DNA from: Nitratireductor sp. ZSWI3
Lineage (GTDB): Bacteria; Pseudomonadota; Alphaproteobacteria; Rhizobiales; Rhizobiaceae
Assembly (NCBI RefSeq): GCF_024655565.1
Contig: NZ_JANKOF010000022.1
Coordinates: forward strand, 1-58,169
Reading direction: 5' to 3'
Length of the DNA stretch: 58,169 nt
Made by a program: the position numbers and the translations under genes. Below the pieces are notes generated by a model. That model did no database searches. It saw only the letters and a list, made by a program, of their open reading frames with translations, and had not been told where the DNA came from. This document shows, piece by piece, positions 8,075 to 17,038 of this stretch; positions within the stretch are counted from its first letter, which is position 1, and every line of letters begins with the position of its first letter.

Positions 8075-9156
8075 TGTCGTTGCCGCCGCTGCTGCCTGTC
8101 CCCGACATTCATCAACGCCTCCAGTTGATCTTTCCCGAAGGCAGCCCGAACCGGGCGAACTGCACGTGGGAAATCGCCGCAAAGACCGTTTTCGTGATGC
8201 TTTATGTCGGCGCCGTTGAAGGCGCGGATATCTGGATCAGGCCCGATCAGGTCACCCGAATGACGGACGATCAGGCATCCAAGGCCGACGAAGCCGCGCG
8301 GCACGCCTGGACGAAAGAATCGCTCAAGAGCAGCAAGGGCGAGATTCCCGGCCGCTGGTACGCCGTCAATACCCGTGAATCTATCCGCGACGATACGATC
8401 CGCGCAGGCTTCCTTGCCAATGGCGTCGTCGTTGAACGCGGCGGGCTTCCAACCACTTCTCCTTCACCGCGCTACGCCCTTAAGGGGGATTTTGCGGCGC
8501 TGTTCAATCCCGCGCTCAAGGGAACCAAACTGGACTCCACCATCGCCACCTGGCAGGGCGACAACCTGAATGCGGGCGCGCTTGCCCGCATTACGATGGT
8601 CCGCAAAGGCGCCGTTGCGGGCGGCGACCATATCATGGTGAAGTATCCGAGCGGCGAGACCCGGCGCATGGCGCCAGGACCGAGTTCGGTGATCTCCAAG
8701 GCCGTCATCGAGATATTCGCGCCGCGCTTTCTTGAGCAGCCTGCAGTCATTTTCCTGAGCGAAAGCCGCAACAAGGTTGTCAGCCGGGACGACGATCTCG
8801 CCAAGGCCATCGGCTTGCAGATTCGCGCCGAGAAGAACCTGCCGGACATCGTTCTTGCTGATCTTGGGCCGAAACATCCTCTCCTCGTCTTTATCGAAGT
8901 CGTGGCAACCGACGGCCCGGTAACGCGGGAGCGCAAACAGGCGCTGACCGAACTTGCGCAGAATGCCGGCTTCCCCGCCGAACACGTCGTCTTTGCCACT
9001 GCCTTCCTCGACCGCAGCGATTCCGCCTTCAAAAAGGCCGTTGATTCCCTCGCGTGGGGCGCATTCGTCTGGTTCGCATCCGAACCGGAGCACCTCATCC
9101 ATCTCCATGAGGGGGAAGCCTCCAGCGTGAGAACCCTGACGCAATGGCGGAGTTGA
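8074..9156 (+). CDS. BsuBI/PstI-family restriction endonuclease
   Basis: A 360-residue type II endonuclease. The N-terminal half corresponds to the BsuBI/PstI helical domain. The C-terminal catalytic half begins around PGPSSVISKAVIEIFAPRFL and contains a PD-(D/E)XK-like core: LPDIV (256-260, D258) and FIEVVATDGPV (273-283, E275). Characterised family members cut CTGCA/G; family-level specificity is the basis for expecting CTGCAG here. CTGCAG sites occur throughout the window (for example at 8741 inside this gene), so the DNA is not depleted of them. The last 13 nt overlap the start of the Sir2-APAZ gene, an unusual physical link between a restriction enzyme and an Argonaute system. Confidence 0.88.
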   Translation: MSLPPLLPVPDIHQRLQLIFPEGSPNRANCTWEIAAKTVFVMLYVGAVEGADIWIRPDQVTRMTDDQASKADEAARHAWTKESLKSSKGEIPGRWYAVNTRESIRDDTIRAGFLANGVVVERGGLPTTSPSPRYALKGDFAALFNPALKGTKLDSTIATWQGDNLNAGALARITMVRKGAVAGGDHIMVKYPSGETRRMAPGPSSVISKAVIEIFAPRFLEQPAVIFLSESRNKVVSRDDDLAKAIGLQIRAEKNLPDIVLADLGPKHPLLVFIEVVATDGPVTRERKQALTELAQNAGFPAEHVVFATAFLDRSDSAFKKAVDSLAWGAFVWFASEPEHLIHLHEGEASSVRTLTQWRS

Positions 9157-10919
9157 TCGATCAGGCAGAACTCACCGGTCTCTTTTGCGCGAGACCTCAA
9201 AATTTCGCCTGGTTCCTCGGCGCGGGGACATCAAGGTCGGCGGGGCTGCCCACGGCCACAGACGTTATCTGGGATTTGAAGCGGCGCCACTATTGCCGCG
9301 AAGAAAACCAGGAGATTGCCCGGCAAGATGTCCAGAACGAAGCGGTTCAGGCCCGCATCCAAGCTTTCATGGACGCGCGGGGATTCCCCGAGCAATGGGC
9401 CGACGACGAATATGCGACCTACTTTGAAAAGATTTTCGGCACCGACAGGGAGCGGCAGCGGCGCTATCTGAAAGGGATGCTGTCCGAGGACCGGGTGGCC
9501 CTCTCGGTCGGCAACCGCGTGCTCGGCGCGCTGATCTCTTCCGGGCTCACGCGCATCGTGTTCAGCACCAATTTCGACACCGTTGTCGAAAAAGGAGTCG
9601 CCGAAGTCTCCGGCGGTTCGCTTTCGGCCTTTCATCTTGAGGGTTCATCTGCCGCAAACCAGGCACTGAACAACGAAGAGTTCCCAATCTATTGTAAGCT
9701 GCACGGCGATTTTCGCTATGACAGCATCAAGAACCTCCCGGCCGACCTTGCGCGCCAGAACGACGCGCTTGCTGCCTGCATGGTGAATGCCGGCAGGCGC
9801 TTCGGCTTTATCATCGCGGGCTATAGCGGACGCGACGCCAGCATTATGAAGCTGCTGCGCACTGTGCTTGATGGCGATAACGCTTTCCCGCACGGCCTGT
9901 TCTGGACCGGCCTGAAAGGAAGCCCAATCCCGCCTCCGGTGAACCAACTTCTGGAGGAGGCAGCGGCGAAAGGGGTCAACGCGCGTTATGCCGAGATCGA
10001 GACATTTGACACGCTCATGCTTCGGCTTTGGCGGAACATCGACAACAAACCCGCCGACCTCAATGCGAAGGTGCAGAAAACCGGCTCCGCTTCGGTGAGC
10101 ATTCCGCTGCCGGTGACCGGTCAGGCCAAGCCGCTTCTGCGTTTCAATGCGCTACCAATCCGGGAACTTCCGCAGCGCTGCCTTTCCCTGTCATTCAAGA
10201 CGCCAAAGGAATGGGCTGATTTGAGGGAAGCGCGGCACGACACGGAGGGGCAACTGATCTTCACCAGGGCGGATGCCGTCTGGTGCTGGGGCGAGAGGGA
10301 AGCCGTCACCGCGCAATTCGGCGACGATCTTGTCTCCGTGTCGGAAGCCGACCTTCCGTCTGATTTCACTGAGGCTGAAAATCTGCACGTAAAGGGGTTT
10401 CTGGAAGAAGCGATCTGCGCGGCAATTGCGCGTGATCGCCCCGTCCTGTCCCGCACTACCCGCTCATCGGCCTTTCTTATCGCTGATCCGCATACAGAAG
10501 ATGCGGGCGCACTGGGACCGCTGTCTCGCATCGTCGGCAAGACCTCCGGGATTGTCCCCGGCTTGTTTTCGGCAGTCACCGACGAACATCCGCAAGCTGA
10601 ACAGGTGCGCTGGTCCGAAGCAGCGCGCATTTCGATCGACATGAAGAACGGCGCCGTGTGGCTTCTGATTGATCCGGACATATGGATCTGGCCCGCCAGA
10701 GCTCGTCAGGATGCAGTCGAGTTCCTCGACCAGCGCCGCCGGGACCGCTTGAATAGCAAGTACAACGAACTTTTGAGCGCATGGGTGCAGATCATCCTTG
10801 GCACCGACCAAAGGGGTGTTGATGTCCGGCTTGCAGCGTTCGACGGTTCTGAAGACGCCGGTAATCCCGCTTTCCTCATAGGAAGCCGCACGGCCTTTGC
10901 GCGGAGGCTCGGGAGATGA
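9144..10919 (+). CDS. Sir2-APAZ effector of a short-Argonaute (SPARSA) system
   Basis: A 591-residue protein. The N-terminal Sir2 domain has the NAD-binding [12 protein letters not shown] (26-37), STNFD (141-145) with the conserved Asn, KLHGD (185-189) with the catalytic-type His, and GYSGRD (226-231). The C-terminal half (about 320-591) is in the position of the APAZ region that pairs with short Argonautes and stands in for their N/PAZ parts. In known SPARSA systems the Sir2 domain destroys NAD+ when the guide-loaded Argonaute partner senses invading plasmid or phage DNA, killing or arresting the cell. The start lies inside the 3' end of the endonuclease gene (13-nt overlap) and the end overlaps the Argonaute gene by 4 nt (ATGA). 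Confidence 0.9.
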   Translation: MAELIDQAELTGLFCARPQNFAWFLGAGTSRSAGLPTATDVIWDLKRRHYCREENQEIARQDVQNEAVQARIQAFMDARGFPEQWADDEYATYFEKIFGTDRERQRRYLKGMLSEDRVALSVGNRVLGALISSGLTRIVFSTNFDTVVEKGVAEVSGGSLSAFHLEGSSAANQALNNEEFPIYCKLHGDFRYDSIKNLPADLARQNDALAACMVNAGRRFGFIIAGYSGRDASIMKLLRTVLDGDNAFPHGLFWTGLKGSPIPPPVNQLLEEAAAKGVNARYAEIETFDTLMLRLWRNIDNKPADLNAKVQKTGSASVSIPLPVTGQAKPLLRFNALPIRELPQRCLSLSFKTPKEWADLREARHDTEGQLIFTRADAVWCWGEREAVTAQFGDDLVSVSEADLPSDFTEAENLHVKGFLEEAICAAIARDRPVLSRTTRSSAFLIADPHTEDAGALGPLSRIVGKTSGIVPGLFSAVTDEHPQAEQVRWSEAARISIDMKNGAVWLLIDPDIWIWPARARQDAVEFLDQRRRDRLNSKYNELLSAWVQIILGTDQRGVDVRLAAFDGSEDAGNPAFLIGSRTAFARRLGR

Positions 10920-12328
10920 GCGGCGGCACCGAGGAATTGTCCGGCTATACCAAGCTGTCCGAACCCGTTTTGATGTTCGCTGAAAACGGCAGGCACAAGC
11001 ATCCTTTGCTCGGGTTGCTGAACCACGGTCCCTACGGCCTCAAACTCGGCGCGCCGACTACACTCCGTTTTGCCCTCGTTGCACCTGAGCGCGATATGGG
11101 GAAGCTGCGCGGCCTTGTCGGGGAACTGGACAAGCCGGCCGCGCCCAAAGAGGCCAAGAACTACTATCCGGAATATCCGGGCTTCACGCAGGCATTCCGC
11201 ATTCCGATAGCGCCGCTCGATGAGCGCGTGCAGATCGTGCTACCGGAAAGTCTCGATGCGCACGCGCAGGCGGGTGCGGAACACGATCTGGCGCGGGAAC
11301 TGTTCCAGTGCGTCTCGCAATTGAAGGCCGCGCGGGGAAGCTTCGATCTCGCACTGATCTATCTGCCGCCTCACTGGTCCTCCTGCTTCGAGGGCGAGAA
11401 TTTCAATTTCCACGACTTCCTGAAGGCCTACTGCGCGCCCTCGAACATCCCGGTCCAGATCGTGCGGGAGTCCAGTTTCGAGCGTACTTGCCGCGCGAAT
11501 GTCATGTGGGGATTAAGTGTCGCCGCTTTTGCCAAAGCCGGCGGCGTGCCCTGGAAACTGACCGGCCTGAGCCAGGACGAAGCCTTTGTGGGTATCAGCT
11601 ACGCTATCAAAACCGACCGTGGTGGAAATTTGTACAGTACATGCTGCAGCCAGGTCTTTGATCCCGACGGCACCGGCTTCCGGTTCGTTGCCTATGATGC
11701 CCGCGAGTTCACACAAGACGGCAGGCGCAACCCGTACCTGTCCTACTACGAGATGCAATCGGTCCTCTCACGGAGCCTGGAAATCTATCAGAGCGGGCAT
11801 TTTGGCCAAACGCCGAGGAAGATTACGGTTCACAAGAATACGCCGTTCAAGGATGAGGAGATTCTGGGCGCCCTCGACAGCTTCCGGGATGGCACTGAAG
11901 TCGAACTCGTCCAGATCGTAAAGAACGTCTCCTGGAAAGCTGTCCGGTTCGACGCGAAGACGCCGCCGCAGCCGTACAACTATCCCGTCGAACGAGGCAC
12001 CTACGTCCCGATCGAAGGAAACGAAGCGTTGTTATGGACGCAAGGGAGCGTCATTGGCGTACATGTCGAGAATCCGAACTGGAATGTTTACAAGGAAGGG
12101 GTGTTAAAGCCGACGCCATCTCCCATATTGCTTCGCCGCTTTACCGGCGCTGGCGGCTGGCACGAAACCTGCGCGGCCGTTCTTGGCCTGACGAAAATGG
12201 ATTGGAATAACAATACACTATACAAGAAGCTGCCGGTTACGTTAGTTTACTCAAAATATTTTGCCGATATTGTACAACAGAATCCAAACATCGTTGATAC
12301 AGTCTATGATTTCAGGAATTTTATGTAG
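10916..12328 (+). CDS. Short prokaryotic Argonaute (MID-PIWI) of SPARSA
   Basis: A 470-residue protein, the length of a short pAgo with only MID and PIWI domains. PIWI-like features include a mid-protein stretch [20 protein letters not shown], the [14 protein letters not shown] strand-loop, and a conserved end: [12 protein letters not shown], then [15 protein letters not shown] and a final FRNFM aromatic tail. Short pAgos lack the DEDX slicer residues as a family and act as guide-directed sensors; I did not assign each residue. It overlaps the Sir2-APAZ stop by 4 nt, consistent with a 1:1 complex. The last ~120 nt are AT-richer than the rest. A 64-nt gap separates it from hamA, the largest gap inside the run. 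Confidence 0.87.
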   Translation: MSGGTEELSGYTKLSEPVLMFAENGRHKHPLLGLLNHGPYGLKLGAPTTLRFALVAPERDMGKLRGLVGELDKPAAPKEAKNYYPEYPGFTQAFRIPIAPLDERVQIVLPESLDAHAQAGAEHDLARELFQCVSQLKAARGSFDLALIYLPPHWSSCFEGENFNFHDFLKAYCAPSNIPVQIVRESSFERTCRANVMWGLSVAAFAKAGGVPWKLTGLSQDEAFVGISYAIKTDRGGNLYSTCCSQVFDPDGTGFRFVAYDAREFTQDGRRNPYLSYYEMQSVLSRSLEIYQSGHFGQTPRKITVHKNTPFKDEEILGALDSFRDGTEVELVQIVKNVSWKAVRFDAKTPPQPYNYPVERGTYVPIEGNEALLWTQGSVIGVHVENPNWNVYKEGVLKPTPSPILLRRFTGAGGWHETCAAVLGLTKMDWNNNTLYKKLPVTLVYSKYFADIVQQNPNIVDTVYDFRNFM

Positions 12329-12392
12329 ATGGTACGGTCCGGAAAGCGAGAAAGTTTGAACTGCTGCTGTCGCTGCGACCGCGGGGGGCGGG

Positions 12393-13361
12393 ATGCACAC
12401 TTGTCCACCACCGCATGACGCTCTTGAAGAATGGCTGGAGGGCCACCCTTCAACCAACGGCAAGTTCGGCCACCTTCTGCTCTTGCAGAAGGAGATCGAC
12501 CGCGAAGCTCTATGCCAGGCTCTACTTCCCTATTTTGAATCAGCCCACCTTGATGCGCGGGAGGTCTTCCATGCCGATATCGGCATTGACCTCCACCCCG
12601 ACGCAGGTGATGGCGGCGACGCACCCATAGAGTACCCCGGCTGTCTTCCCGGCACGACGCGGAAGGGCCTGTTTGGCGAAGTGATGGCCGGGCTTATCAC
12701 CGAGGGCTACGAACTAGTTGGCGCGCATGACTGGTGTGTGCCGATTTTCCTGTTCCGCTATCACGAGGATGCGCGGAACTACCTTTTCGCGCTGGCCCGC
12801 AACCCGGAAAGGAAGCGCCAGACAATCGGACGCCTTGGTTCTGATTTCATTGGCTTGCTCCTAGACGAGGATGGCGCCGTTGTAAGATTCATCGCGGGTG
12901 AGGCCAAATGGCGGAAGACGCTGACGCAGTCGGTAGTGGATTCGCTGATGCACGGAAAAAAGATAGACGATCCTGCCGGCGGAGGAGGGAAAGTCCATTC
13001 TGGTAAAGGCGTCTGGAACGACGTGAATAATGACCCGCCCGTCCCAATTGGTGTGCGCCAACTTATGAGGCTTTTGCAGGAGCACGATCCCGACGGCTAC
13101 GATGCGGCAATATTGTCGATGGAACGGGCTTTGGTCCTAAATGACCCCGAGCCGCTTCCCAGGACCGACCTTATCATCATCGTCGGCAACGGCGCTGCCA
13201 CGCGCGAAAAAATGAACTGCCTTCTGCCATTCAAGGAAATGCCCGACGACTATACCGCAGGACACGATCTGCAACTGGTGGAAGTCATCCTCGAAGACGG
13301 CGAGGAATTGATCGACGCTCTCTATGAGAGCCTTTGGTCTGATGGAGGCGGTGATGCCTGA
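12393..13361 (+). CDS. hamA: HamA, Hachiman nuclease subunit (DUF1837)
   Basis: A 322-residue DUF1837 protein. The diagnostic region is GSDFIGLLL (149-157, D151) followed by IAGEAKWR (167-174, E170 and K172), forming the D...ExK core of a PD-(D/E)XK nuclease; an upstream FGEV (94-97) supplies another acidic residue. In Hachiman, HamA is the DNA-degrading effector held in check by the HamB helicase and released on DNA damage or invasion. The ATG follows a G-rich GGGGGGCGGG. The downstream helicase start lies within the last 8 nt, and its Shine-Dalgarno GGAGG lies inside this gene. Confidence 0.87.
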   Translation: MHTCPPPHDALEEWLEGHPSTNGKFGHLLLLQKEIDREALCQALLPYFESAHLDAREVFHADIGIDLHPDAGDGGDAPIEYPGCLPGTTRKGLFGEVMAGLITEGYELVGAHDWCVPIFLFRYHEDARNYLFALARNPERKRQTIGRLGSDFIGLLLDEDGAVVRFIAGEAKWRKTLTQSVVDSLMHGKKIDDPAGGGGKVHSGKGVWNDVNNDPPVPIGVRQLMRLLQEHDPDGYDAAILSMERALVLNDPEPLPRTDLIIIVGNGAATREKMNCLLPFKEMPDDYTAGHDLQLVEVILEDGEELIDALYESLWSDGGGDA

Positions 13362-16300
13362 ACTGGACCAGGATCGGCTGGAAATCGCTGAACAGCTTCG
13401 ACGCGAGGTCGCGCCGGAGGACACGCTAACACCCATTCAGGCGCGATCGTTCGTGCGGGGATTGCAGACCGCATGGGAAGTGCCGACCATTCAATGGGGC
13501 AATGCGGAATCCCGAAGTCAACTCTATGATGCGCGGCGCCTGCTCGATGCCGCCGCCATCTTCCGCAAGGTCGAAGGTGAAGCTTCTGCGAATGCCATCC
13601 TGTGCTACCGCCGTGCCGGCGAATTGCTGGAATGGCTCACACGCGCCCATGACGACCTCGAAACTTTTGTGCCGCTGGAACTGCTTGCGGCTGCATCATA
13701 CCAGTTGGGCGGCTTGCCGGCGATGTCGGCTGCGCTGCTTGGGCAGGTGCGCCTCGACAGCGCCGGAAGGCGACTCTATGCACGGTTCCTGCGCGCCGAC
13801 TTTGATGGCGTAATCCGCACCGTTACCGCGTTCTGGCGCGATCATCTGGACATCACCGACCGGGAGGCCCCCGGACGCCTGCTCGGTGATGACGGTGAGG
13901 ACAAGGTTAGCTGGTATTTCACGGTCGAACTGATCCGTGCGCTCGGCGCCATTGCTGACGCCTTGCGCCGCGGTGATGACCAGCGCCTTGACCGCGCGCT
14001 CGCCAAGCTATCCGCACTCGACAAGATGGCCGTGCGCACCCTGGGTGACGATGCGTCTGCCCTTGTGGCGCTCTTGTATCAGGTTGCGATTACATATCGG
14101 GACGCAAGCATCTATACGCCGGTTCGCGCACTTGGCGCTCTTAATCCTGAACGTGCGCCACGCCTTGAGGCCTTTGCCCGAACCCAGTTCAGCCGCAAGC
14201 GCGGCATTCTCTGGACCTCGCAGCGGCACGGCATAGCGCGGCTTCTCGAAGAATCATCATTTGCCTTATGCACGCCCACCGGCTCCGGGAAGACGCTGGT
14301 TGCCAATCTCGCGCTCGTCAAGGAGCTGCTTCTGCGGGAAGAGCAAGATCCCGCGCCGCTCGCCTTGTATCTGGTTCCCTCAAGAGCGCTGGCAGGCGAA
14401 GTGGAGGCAAAGCTGACGGGGGAACTTGGCCGCGACCTCATCGTGACAGGCCTCTATGGCGGTTCGGATTGGGGGGTGACCGACTATTGGCTTGATGCAG
14501 ACAGGCCAACTGTCCTCATAGCGACGGTCGAGAAGGCCGATGCCCTAATGCGCTATCTCGGCCCGCTATTGTTGCGCCGCCTGCGGCTCTTAATCGTCGA
14601 TGAAGCCCACCAGGTCGTTCCTGAGGATAATGAACGGACGCAAGCGGATTTCGCAGAACATTCCAACCGCTCAATTCGGCTTGAAGGATTTGTGTCACGC
14701 CTGCTGGCTCAATCTCCGGATATCGTCAGGATTGCGCTGACAGCCGTGGCCGGCGGAGCCGCGTCTCCGGTTGCACGCTGGATCGAGGGTCGTGAGGATG
14801 CGCAGGCAGTCGGAACGCGCTACCGGAGCACAAGGCAGATTGTCGGCGTTTTCGAGACGGCATATGGCAGTTCCGGCCGGATGCTGCTTGAACTAATGAA
14901 CGGGCGGCCGTTGTTTGTGCGTGGACGCGACGAACCCGTTTATCTGCGCCTCGGCACGCCGCCGATGCCTGACCTATCGGCGGCGATGCGCCACAGCATT
15001 TATCGTTTCAATGAACTGGACGTTCTGTGGACTGCGCTGCATCTCATCGACGATGACCGTCGCATCCTCATTTCGGTTGCCCAGCAGCCGGAAAAGACCA
15101 TGGGGTGGTACAAGGACGCTTTGGAACTCGAAAGCTGGCAGGACGCGCTGACCTTTGAACCTCCCGAGGACGACGAGGGACGCGCCCGTTTTGATGAGAC
15201 AAGAGCGGCCTGCATAGACTATTGCGGTGAGGATTCCTACGAACTCGCACTGCTCGACCAGGGCATTGCTACTAACCACGGGCAGATGCCACAGCGCCTC
15301 AGAAGGCTTATGACCGACCTCATCGACCGGGGAATTTGCCCGATCACGGTGGCCACCGCAACTTTGACAGAAGGCGTCAATCTTCCATTCGACATCATCT
15401 TTCTCACGGCGTTGAAACGCCGGACATACGATCCGGTGAACAACACCCCCGTTGAAACGCCGATTTCCGCGGCTGAATTCCGCAATCTGTCGGGCAGGGC
15501 CGGACGGCCGGGCGCGAGCAATGGTATGGAAGGCATCACACTGGTTGCCATACCCAGGCGGCCTGCATCAACTGCGCCTAAACAGATTCCCTTGCAGCGC
15601 CGCCAGATTCGCGCCCTTCGCGATGATTACGACGCGCTTAGGCGCAGGCTCCTCGCGGAAGAACTTGAGCAGGCCGAAGTCGATAGCCCGCTGGCATTGC
15701 TGCTGCAGAGCATTGCAGATCGCGTGCGGGACTTGCTTGGATTGCAGGGCGACGCCTTTCTGGAATGGCTTGAAGCCGCAATCCCTCCGGATATCAGCGA
15801 TGAGGCGGGCCGTGCCGAAACCTCCGAAGAAAGCCGGCTCGCCGATAGCGTGGACGAACTCGACGGGATACTCCTGAGCGCCATCGAAGAAATCGAGCGC
15901 CTGCGGGCAGAAGGGCTGGAAGGAGCGGCAGCCGAAGACGCATTTATGCAGCTTTGGCGCAGGACTTTCTCCGCTTACGCAGCAGCCCAGGAAGAATGGC
16001 TGGAGCGTGCATTCGTACGCCGTGGACGCGCCATCATCGACGAAATTTATCCCGATGCGGAGGAACGCAGCCGGTTATACCAATATGGTTTCACGCCGTA
16101 TGTCGGGCGGCGGTTTGAAGCAATCGCACCGGATATGAGGGCCGTGATCGAGGCGGCGCAGGACTATGGCAGCGCAACCGCAGAAGACCGTCTCGCCGTC
16201 TTCGTCGCGCTTGGCGAACTCATTGCCGCCGATCGTGGGTACGGCTTTCGTGTTCGAGCCACCGAAACCGATCGGACGCTCCTCGAAAACTGGCAAGGCG

Positions 16301-16971
16301 TGCTGGGATGGTGGGTTCTGGCACCGGAGGCAGCCAGTCCCGATCCGAGCCGACTGCGCGCATGGCAGCGCTTTGTCGCTGATAACATTGAATTTCGGTT
16401 AGGCGTAGCAGTGGGCGCCGTAGTGGCGCGGGCTTGGTCGGACGGTGCCGGTGATCCGCTGACTGTACCCTCTCTGGATGCTTGGCGTGAAACGACAGGA
16501 CTGCCGTGGTTTGGCTTTTGGGCGCGAGAATTGCTGCGATGGGGAACACTCGACCCGTTCGTCGCCTTCGCTCTCTCGCAAGGCTTGGCGCAGACCAGAG
16601 AAGCGGCTGCCGCCCGGCGGGAGGAGTATGAAACATGGCTGGAGGCAGAATATGACAATCTCGACGCCGAGGATTTTATCGATCCGCAGCTCTTCCTTGC
16701 CTGGGAACGCAGCCTGCCCCAGCCGGAGCGCGCGGCAGGCCGCGGAAACAGTGTCCCAGTGGAATTGACCGGCACGACAGGTGAGCGCGGCCTGTACCGT
16801 GTTGTCCCCGTGGTTGCGGACGACGCCATCAACTGGATCGATGCGGCCGGTTATGTTCTTGCTCGATCAAAACGTGATGACTCGCCGTTTCGCGGCCGGT
16901 TCCATCGTCAGGATTTCGAGCTCCATACCGACGTCAGGCGGCCTTTTGTGGACAGGACATTCGCCGGGTGA
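13354..16971 (+). CDS. hamB: HamB, Hachiman superfamily 2 helicase
   Basis: A 1205-residue helicase from the ATG at 13354, which has GGAGG 5 nt upstream; an in-frame ATG at 13324 would add 10 residues but lacks that signal. Motifs: Walker A TPTGSGKT (307-314), DEAH (416-419), a motif III-like LTAVAGG near 465, ATLTEGVNLPF near 670, and motif VI LSGRAGRPG near 711, which is the Ski2-like arrangement. About 300 residues precede the motor and about 500 follow. In Hachiman the helicase surveys DNA and controls HamA. It is the last gene of the run: 67 nt further lies the end of the convergent Fic gene. Confidence 0.88.
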   Translation: MPELDQDRLEIAEQLRREVAPEDTLTPIQARSFVRGLQTAWEVPTIQWGNAESRSQLYDARRLLDAAAIFRKVEGEASANAILCYRRAGELLEWLTRAHDDLETFVPLELLAAASYQLGGLPAMSAALLGQVRLDSAGRRLYARFLRADFDGVIRTVTAFWRDHLDITDREAPGRLLGDDGEDKVSWYFTVELIRALGAIADALRRGDDQRLDRALAKLSALDKMAVRTLGDDASALVALLYQVAITYRDASIYTPVRALGALNPERAPRLEAFARTQFSRKRGILWTSQRHGIARLLEESSFALCTPTGSGKTLVANLALVKELLLREEQDPAPLALYLVPSRALAGEVEAKLTGELGRDLIVTGLYGGSDWGVTDYWLDADRPTVLIATVEKADALMRYLGPLLLRRLRLLIVDEAHQVVPEDNERTQADFAEHSNRSIRLEGFVSRLLAQSPDIVRIALTAVAGGAASPVARWIEGREDAQAVGTRYRSTRQIVGVFETAYGSSGRMLLELMNGRPLFVRGRDEPVYLRLGTPPMPDLSAAMRHSIYRFNELDVLWTALHLIDDDRRILISVAQQPEKTMGWYKDALELESWQDALTFEPPEDDEGRARFDETRAACIDYCGEDSYELALLDQGIATNHGQMPQRLRRLMTDLIDRGICPITVATATLTEGVNLPFDIIFLTALKRRTYDPVNNTPVETPISAAEFRNLSGRAGRPGASNGMEGITLVAIPRRPASTAPKQIPLQRRQIRALRDDYDALRRRLLAEELEQAEVDSPLALLLQSIADRVRDLLGLQGDAFLEWLEAAIPPDISDEAGRAETSEESRLADSVDELDGILLSAIEEIERLRAEGLEGAAAEDAFMQLWRRTFSAYAAAQEEWLERAFVRRGRAIIDEIYPDAEERSRLYQYGFTPYVGRRFEAIAPDMRAVIEAAQDYGSATAEDRLAVFVALGELIAADRGYGFRVRATETDRTLLENWQGVLGWWVLAPEAASPDPSRLRAWQRFVADNIEFRLGVAVGAVVARAWSDGAGDPLTVPSLDAWRETTGLPWFGFWARELLRWGTLDPFVAFALSQGLAQTREAAAARREEYETWLEAEYDNLDAEDFIDPQLFLAWERSLPQPERAAGRGNSVPVELTGTTGERGLYRVVPVVADDAINWIDAAGYVLARSKRDDSPFRGRFHRQDFELHTDVRRPFVDRTFAG

Positions 16972-17038
16972 GGTTGCAGGTTCTCGATCGGCCCGAGCCA
17001 CGATGTTTGGTTCCGAACAAAGCACTGGCTGAGGCTCA

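Noticed and set aside
16972-17038. Possible terminator between convergent hamB and the Fic gene
   Set aside because: Only weak imperfect pairing (TTTGG...AACAAA) and no T run; not strong enough to report.
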